Below, one piece after another: positions 6,474-10,665 of a DNA stretch of 10,665 nucleotides. How positions within the stretch are numbered: position 1 is the stretch's first letter; each line of letters opens with the position of its first letter. The notes under the pieces were generated by a model. It ran no database searches. It saw nothing but the letters and a program-made list of their open reading frames with translations, and was not told where the DNA came from. The position numbers and the translations under genes were made by a program. Origin of the DNA: JBFJWU01 sp041623475 [NCBI: bacterium] (GTDB taxonomy: Bacteria > J088); NCBI GenBank assembly GCA_041623475.1, contig JBFJWU010000090.1:1-10665 (forward strand). The letters run 5' to 3'.

Positions 6474-9400
6474 CTGGTCGTCAACCGTCCATGTGCGCGA
6501 TGTCGACGTTTCCAGCCCCAGCGGGTGGTGCGCATGGACATCCAGCGTAAACTGGTCGCCCGGCGGAATGTCGACCATCGCCTGGAAGCCCCCCGCATCA
6601 CCAACCTGGACCGTCTGGTCATTGATCTGCAGTTTCGTGCCGGGCGGTGACTGGCCGGAAACACGCCATTTCCCCGAGCGGATTTCGATATCGTTTTTCG
6701 GGACATCCAGTTGGACGAACCGTTCAACGTCGATCTTTTCCAAGCCAGGTGGCGACTGTCGCGTATTCTTCAGGTAGACCCGTCCGATCCACGTAACAAC
6801 AGGACCAACCGGTGGTGTAAACTTGATCCGGAGGACCGGCTTACGGTGCAGCGATACAGTCACGTTGCTGGCTTCGCTGGCCATTGTCAGAACCGGTCCC
6901 AGGCCTTCGACGGTCGTTCCGGCTGGTGCCTCCAGCGTCAACGCCGTATTGAAATCAGGAGGGATCAGGATCTCGCCTTCCTGCCAGCCGACGGCCATGA
7001 CCGGCATCGTAATCCGTGCCTGGAAAGTAGCCCCACGGGGAAACGCAATCGTTGTCGACAGGCGACCGCGTTCGACCTGGCCCTGCAGCGAAAATACTTC
7101 GGTATTGGAAATCGTAATCTCTTCACCCTGGGCCGAACGGATCGACGGCCTGAACACCCTGGCTTTGCGGGCGGGCAATCCGAAAACAGATACTTCGACA
7201 CGGCGATTCAGGGCACGGTTTTCATCCGTATCATTAGGGGCAATAAAATTGGTCGCGCCGCGTCCATTTGTTGTGATTCGGGCCGGATCGATATTTTCGA
7301 CCAGTTCCAGGTACCGTTTGGCGACATCGGCGCGACGCTGGCTGAGGATCAGGTTGACGGCCTGTGCCCCGCGGCTGTCGGTGAATCCCTCGATCAGCAC
7401 CGTCGATTTCGGATACTTCTTCAGCAGGTCGGCGGCATCGCGCAAGGCCAGGATCGTTTCCGGATCCAGCCCCGATTCACCGGACCGGAACTGGGCCGCA
7501 CTGCCAAGATCCTTTTTGGGCGGCTCCTGGAAGACACGGAAATCGCGGCGAGGCGACCAGGCGCTGCCATAAGGTGTGTCGATCGACATCGAAATCTCAT
7601 ATTGCTTGTCCACCTCGACCAGTCGTCGCGCCTGGTCCGCAGGCACCTCGATTACAGGCGGTGGCGAGCCCTGGCCTGACCAGGAATAGACGGCCTCGGT
7701 ACCATTTCGTGGAAACAGGTCAACCTGCCATTTTGTAATCCGGGCATCGCCGTCGGCGCTGGTTTCGATCCGCATGACTCCCAGCTCGTCGACGGTGTCC
7801 ATAAACAGTGCCTGTTCAGAACTGGACTGGATCCGTGCATCGGGTTCGGCCAGTGGCACACGAAAACTGCCAACGGACAGGTAGCGGTCGCGGACGGAAC
7901 CGGTCACGGGCACCGTATTGGCCAGCTGTTCAATGTGCAGTTGCCGCCAGGGGACTGTTTTGGCCTGCAACGTGACAGTTTCAGTCACGGGTACCAGCCC
8001 CCACGACAACGAATGGAGCATCCCTGGCAGCAAATCGACATACTGGCTTTGGTCGTCCGGCAAAGCCAGGCCAGGGTCGACCGACCTGGGGTCCAGTTTG
8101 AATGCATTTGGACCCGGCTCGAGGTTGGCAAAATGGCCCTGCCCGTTGCCATCGACCCGGACACTGAAACCATCGCCGCTGACAATCCTGGCACCAGGAA
8201 GCGGCGGCTCCAGGAATCCCTGCAACCCGTCGCCATCGTAGTCCGCAAAAACATTTACAAAAACCGTCGAACGTGAAAACAGCGGCTCCTCGACGATCTT
8301 GAACTCGGCCTCGGCGTGATTGGACAGGCGCATATTCTGTGCCCAAACCTCGGCCCAACCGAGCTGGTCACCGGTTGCTGCCGGACTGACGGCAGCGGTC
8401 CAGACAACCGTCAGTGTCTGGTCTGCGCCGACCGCCCCGATTGGCAGGTCCCACGGCACGCCATCCGGCATTGGCATCTGGACACCATCCAGGAAGATGG
8501 TATTTCGAGCCATTGACAACCCCTGAAACGGCGACACGACCAGATTGGCCGGAACCGTACCAAACGGATTCGGATTCCAGATCCGGACTCGGACCAGGAC
8601 CGCGTCGCCGATCGACCCGAATTCCGGAAACGTCTCCATCGTGACCACGAGCGGCCGTGCCATCAGCGGCGCCGAGATCACGATCCGGTCCAGCGGGTCA
8701 TCCGGATCGATATACCGCGCCGAGATCCAGGTGCCGATTGTGGGCTGGCCCTGGTCGCCCGGTGCCAGCGCAATCTCGCCCTGCTGCGACTGACCTTCGA
8801 ATACCGCAGTCCGCGTCCCGGTTTCGCGCAGGCCGATTCGGGTAGCCGCCGTCAACGTCGACGGCAACCCGTCACGCTCGGTGTCTTCAAACACGTCAAT
8901 CGGCACAGACTCGATCCGGTTCAGGAACCGGTTCTCGTCCGGATCCGACAGCCGCAGGCGAATCGGATCGCCGATTGGCAGTTCGTGGATCACATCCCCA
9001 TCACGGTCAATGAAATCCAGGCGGCTGATGCGATCGCCTGTCGACGTAAAGACGGTCAGTTCCTGGATATCATCGTTGCGGCAAAATTCATTGCTTTCCG
9101 GTGCGCCCGGGTTCTGGTAACGAATCCGCACCGAATCCCGGCCGGAAACCGTCAACCGCGCATCGTTGGGAACGGCCTCGCCGAAGTTCTCGACCGGCAC
9201 CTGGATTGCAAAAATGCCAGTATTGGAACCGGTTTCACGCAACGTAAACGATTCACTGTCACCAAACACCTCGGTCTCGACCGATGCCTGGATGACCTCT
9301 TCATCGCCTGCCGACTGGTTCTGGTCCATGTCGTAGACCAGGATCCGGATGTCTTCCCCAACAGGCAGGAACTGGACCGAATCCCCCTGATCATTTTCGA

Positions 9401-10665
9401 CATCGATTGTTCCCAGGGTGTTTTCACAAAAGACAGCGGTATCGTGCCACCAGCGATCCGGGTTAGTCGGGTCGGCCGGATCGCGGTACCGACTGTAGAC
9501 GACATCCCCCAGTTCGCCGTCAATGACCGTATTCACCATCGGGTTGCTGTTGCCCTGGCTGTTGAGCATCAGCTGAAACGTGCGCGTATCCGGTCCGGTC
9601 TCGATCGCCTCGTTGACCTGCGGCTGTCGCGGGTCCTGGGGCACCTGGGAACTGTCCAGGTTGAACGCATTTTCAATAAAGACATGCTGCACCGGAGCCC
9701 GCACCGTTTCCTGGGTATCCGGGTTGGGGGCGTGAAATGGCGAGTACATCGATACGCCGATCCGGCGGTCCAGCTCGTCTTCGCTGCTGGTGTTACCGAC
9801 CCCAAGCAGGAACTGGACGTTGGGGTTGCCATACGGGTCAGAGAATGTGACCGCACCGGGGGCTTCGCTGGCGACTACATCCAGGCGAACCTCGTTACAG
9901 TCGTATGGCGCGGCATCATTGCAGGGCTTCAGCAGGTTGTTGTTGAACGGATACGCGGCATCAAAGTTTTCGTCCTTGTCGTCCGTGTACGAATACCGGA
10001 CAAACCCGCCTTCGACGACCTTGAGCACCCGGTTAGGCTGGCGGAAATCGTCGTTCTCGCCAAAATGGCTGGATGTCTGGATCGCCCCCCGAAACGTACG
10101 TGAATTGTTAGCGGTCTCGCGCAGATTGATCGGTGCGAAATCGATCCGGCTGCCATCAGCATCAAAGCTTTCGATCACCGTTCGCGATGTCAGGATCGCC
10201 TGCAGTTCGGTCGCCGCATTCGTCAGGGTTTCTGACGTAATCCGTTCCTGTGCCGTTGGAAACTCACCCTGGTTGTCGTCCTTGACCTGAATGTAGAGTC
10301 GCTGGTCAGGCCGTGCGCTGTTCAGGACGATACGGTTGCTGCACGTCCCCTTTTGCTCGCAGCCATCTGTTTCCCATTGGAAAAACTCGACTTCGCTGGG
10401 GGTCGATGGCAGCACGCAAAACGCCACTTCGTCCTGGACTGTGCCGTTATGCAGGGGATCATTGGGGTCGCGGTAGAACGCACTCAGCTTTTCACCGGCA
10501 CTGCACTGCAGTGTCCCGTTCTGGGCATTGAAGCTGACCGAATCCTCGGACAAAATCGATGCCGCGAAAACGCCTGCGGCTGCATTGATCTCGGTACCAG
10601 CGACCGATTCAATGTCCTTGAGCATGTTGTCGATTGACGTTACCCGGATCGTCGTCGCCGTAGCC
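3903..10665 (-). CDS. giant OmpA-domain outer-membrane beta-barrel protein with N-terminal repeats (5' end outside window)
   Basis: One uninterrupted frame of at least 2253 codons, open at the right edge, so the true start and any signal peptide are missing; the Met at 10623-10625 (used here as residue 1) is probably internal. Order: five beta-repeats with DPxDP and ETG motifs (about 1-650), a DUF11-like domain (655-780), an SdrD/SpaA-B-like domain with DYDGDG (795-800), Ig-like linker (about 870-1035), OmpA domain (1043-1148), Ig-like domains (about 1160-1384), a conserved module with YTVYGDAS (1468-1475), a GGLVYYLR segment (1561-1568) and DYTIDYLSGRI (about 1602-1612), then a barrel to the terminal Phe2240. 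From memory, the 1385-2240 part resembles the C-terminal half of large, mostly uncharacterised OmpA/SdrD-type envelope proteins. Likely role: outer-membrane surface or adhesion protein tied to peptidoglycan. All cysteines lie before residue 516. Exact function unknown. Confidence 0.85.
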   Translation of the reverse strand, partial: ATATTIRVTSIDNMLKDIESVAGTEINAAAGVFAASILSEDSVSFNAQNGTLQCSAGEKLSAFYRDPNDPLHNGTVQDEVAFCVLPSTPSEVEFFQWETDGCEQKGTCSNRIVLNSARPDQRLYIQVKDDNQGEFPTAQERITSETLTNAATELQAILTSRTVIESFDADGSRIDFAPINLRETANNSRTFRGAIQTSSHFGENDDFRQPNRVLKVVEGGFVRYSYTDDKDENFDAAYPFNNNLLKPCNDAAPYDCNEVRLDVVASEAPGAVTFSDPYGNPNVQFLLGVGNTSSEDELDRRIGVSMYSPFHAPNPDTQETVRAPVQHVFIENAFNLDSSQVPQDPRQPQVNEAIETGPDTRTFQLMLNSQGNSNPMVNTVIDGELGDVVYSRYRDPADPTNPDRWWHDTAVFCENTLGTIDVENDQGDSVQFLPVGEDIRILVYDMDQNQSAGDEEVIQASVETEVFGDSESFTLRETGSNTGIFAIQVPVENFGEAVPNDARLTVSGRDSVRIRYQNPGAPESNEFCRNDDIQELTVFTSTGDRISRLDFIDRDGDVIHELPIGDPIRLRLSDPDENRFLNRIESVPIDVFEDTERDGLPSTLTAATRIGLRETGTRTAVFEGQSQQGEIALAPGDQGQPTIGTWISARYIDPDDPLDRIVISAPLMARPLVVTMETFPEFGSIGDAVLVRVRIWNPNPFGTVPANLVVSPFQGLSMARNTIFLDGVQMPMPDGVPWDLPIGAVGADQTLTVVWTAAVSPAATGDQLGWAEVWAQNMRLSNHAEAEFKIVEEPLFSRSTVFVNVFADYDGDGLQGFLEPPLPGARIVSGDGFSVRVDGNGQGHFANLEPGPNAFKLDPRSVDPGLALPDDQSQYVDLLPGMLHSLSWGLVPVTETVTLQAKTVPWRQLHIEQLANTVPVTGSVRDRYLSVGSFRVPLAEPDARIQSSSEQALFMDTVDELGVMRIETSADGDARITKWQVDLFPRNGTEAVYSWSGQGSPPPVIEVPADQARRLVEVDKQYEISMSIDTPYGSAWSPRRDFRVFQEPPKKDLGSAAQFRSGESGLDPETILALRDAADLLKKYPKSTVLIEGFTDSRGAQAVNLILSQRRADVAKRYLELVENIDPARITTNGRGATNFIAPNDTDENRALNRRVEVSVFGLPARKARVFRPSIRSAQGEEITISNTEVFSLQGQVERGRLSTTIAFPRGATFQARITMPVMAVGWQEGEILIPPDFNTALTLEAPAGTTVEGLGPVLTMASEASNVTVSLHRKPVLRIKFTPPVGPVVTWIGRVYLKNTRQSPPGLEKIDVERFVQLDVPKNDIEIRSGKWRVSGQSPPGTKLQINDQTVQVGDAGGFQAMVDIPPGDQFTLDVHAHHPLGLETSTSRTWTVDDQPVLAVGLVEVSAELERRTDYDTGDMSSDWLFKGYSRFYVEGELPGDVLLRARLKSDNRPLETYLPDLLKYDGPAEDLIDPSRTYTVYGDASTSVDEAPGEGPLFLFVGWKGQVLQVGTIEIDEGYSLLESRRERTYGARVHVSTATAPTSTSFATSLDAFGTRPRSAAAIDRFGSTGGLVYYLRNTDIQEGSVVVHVEEQDDLTGTRTNVRELQLGADYTIDYLSGRIWLLNPQAMAGPGRSVIRDNALGSRERTLVVSYRYRPSHLAASSGHGEMLTQEFGQWGEAGVFYREEDNNLSLVRRGRTWVEVKPHPSTRVRFEAGRRWGDGDHFAYSDDGGLTFETGVTTQTGSADAFAGEMESKFGRLTLRAHGRHIQPGFGGSRYDSATTLDAAGFGFDLQVTDNVITGWDGAVQRSGPNISAIDRAYVSYPAGPLVLTNELRHKYMDRPGLQSHRTDGGLRATWPINERWSVFGEHQQELYRSQAPAGIPYERRSTVGAGYAISTTWDVFAEYSEGNIERGGRIGGGYGSETQRYTLSYGLVQDILDGAMAGVVAAGASQDVGPRTRITGGQEIRHGSREVGTATIAGTEVRPIDRLTLGVEGERGKFRRFDGDDIVRSAVRGRARSRIGKHTLDARGGWNRQERGQLRIDGSSLDGGWRAAWDDSTETLVQGRYAREVSKPGGELFALYQDVSIGAAWRPVRHNRLQILSVIRWAREMLTPAQDPGRAEVLAAIASVDATLRVLPKMELGWKLAGKRSGVKFAGFTSDAIHTLLGVQRLSWIYWGPLDVSGEYRVWQQIETEQLLHGPLVELGARPAKWVRIGIAYNFTTFRDELRPHDRFDAEGILMRIQGLF
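7182..7499 (-). other. OmpA-type peptidoglycan-binding domain inside the giant protein
   Basis: Residues 1043-1148 form a complete OmpA C-terminal domain: VLIEGFTDSRG, then LSQRRADVAKRYL, then NGRG and NRALNRRVEVSVF. Asp1083 and Arg1098 are spaced 15 apart, exactly as the diaminopimelate-binding Asp and Arg of E. coli OmpA, so peptidoglycan binding should be intact. Such domains are usually C-terminal; here about 1090 residues follow. Confidence 0.93.
8694..10625 (-). repeat. five degenerate protein repeats in the giant envelope protein
   Basis: Each unit has a Glu followed exactly 8 residues later by Phe (E12/F20, E170/F178, E342/F350, E464/F472, E601/F609; best copies RETGSNTGIF and RETGTRTAVF). 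A tyrosine motif of the type Y-R-D-P-x-D-P comes 37-43 residues on (Y51, Y213, Y380, Y503, Y638). Period is 122-172 residues. These look like Ig-like beta-sandwich repeats, possibly calcium-binding from the acidic loops. The first copy touches the window edge, so more copies may lie upstream. Nucleotide identity between copies is low. Confidence 0.7.

Noticed and set aside
8985-10103. A 372-codon open frame on the plus strand, and similar long plus-strand frames at 6711-7679 and 1967-2929
   Set aside because: They lie antisense to clearly coding frames, give low-complexity Arg/Pro/Ser- or His-rich products with no recognisable domain, and are expected in GC-rich genes.
10623-10625. Met at 10623-10625 as the true start of the giant protein
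   Set aside because: The frame continues open to the window edge, no signal peptide follows this Met, and the downstream sequence is already mid-repeat, so the real start is outside the window.
1-10665. Defence system, prophage, insertion sequence, CRISPR array, tRNA or rRNA
   Set aside because: No transposase, integrase, nuclease or helicase motifs, no regularly spaced direct DNA repeats and no tRNA-like cloverleaf were noticed; the region reads as core genes beside an envelope gene.

Overview
The window carries core bacterial genes next to one giant accessory surface gene, in GC-rich DNA. The organism is very probably a Gram-negative (diderm) bacterium: the giant gene encodes an OmpA-type peptidoglycan-binding domain followed by an outer-membrane beta-barrel ending in phenylalanine, and a DUF4388 (PATAN-like) protein of the kind common in Deltaproteobacteria-like and Acidobacteriota-like lineages sits beside it. 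I cannot name the phylum with confidence. I see no mobile element, CRISPR array, tRNA or rRNA.

Region 1 (1-2984, minus strand) is a housekeeping run, read from right to left: a YceD/DUF177 protein (2984-2454), ribosomal protein L32 rpmF (2431-2252, too short for ordinary ORF lists), fabD (2220-1282), fabG (1238-504), acpP (488-246) and the first 46 codons of fabF (from 140, cut by the window edge). Gaps are 22, 31, 43, 15 and 105 nt, so this looks like one operon joining ribosome supply to type II fatty-acid synthesis. FabD loads malonyl onto AcpP, FabF condenses it and FabG reduces the product. plsX and fabH, which commonly lie between rpmF and fabD, are absent here. acpP and rpmF have strong ribosome binding sites, while fabD, fabG and fabF do not.

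Region 2 (2985-3125) is a compact divergent control region. It has two TACAAT -10 boxes facing outward in mirror image (both within GCTACAAT), plus two adjoining inverted repeats (3014-3032 and 3032-3047) at the predicted start and leader of the fatty-acid operon. The rightward promoter lies so close to the ATG at 3126 that its transcript is predicted to be leaderless.

Region 3 (3126-3881, plus strand) encodes a 251-residue DUF4388-like protein with an acidic tail. It converges, 21 nt stop to stop, with region 4.

Region 4 (3903-10665, minus strand) is a single uninterrupted reading frame of at least 2253 codons, still open at the right edge. Visible order, N to C: at least five degenerate beta-repeats that hold all eight cysteines, a DUF11-like domain, an SdrD/SpaA-B-like domain, Ig-like linkers, a complete OmpA peptidoglycan-binding domain in mid-chain, more Ig-like domains, and a C-terminal outer-membrane beta-barrel. 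It is the most unusual object in the window: a giant envelope protein with the cell-wall anchor in the middle of the chain.
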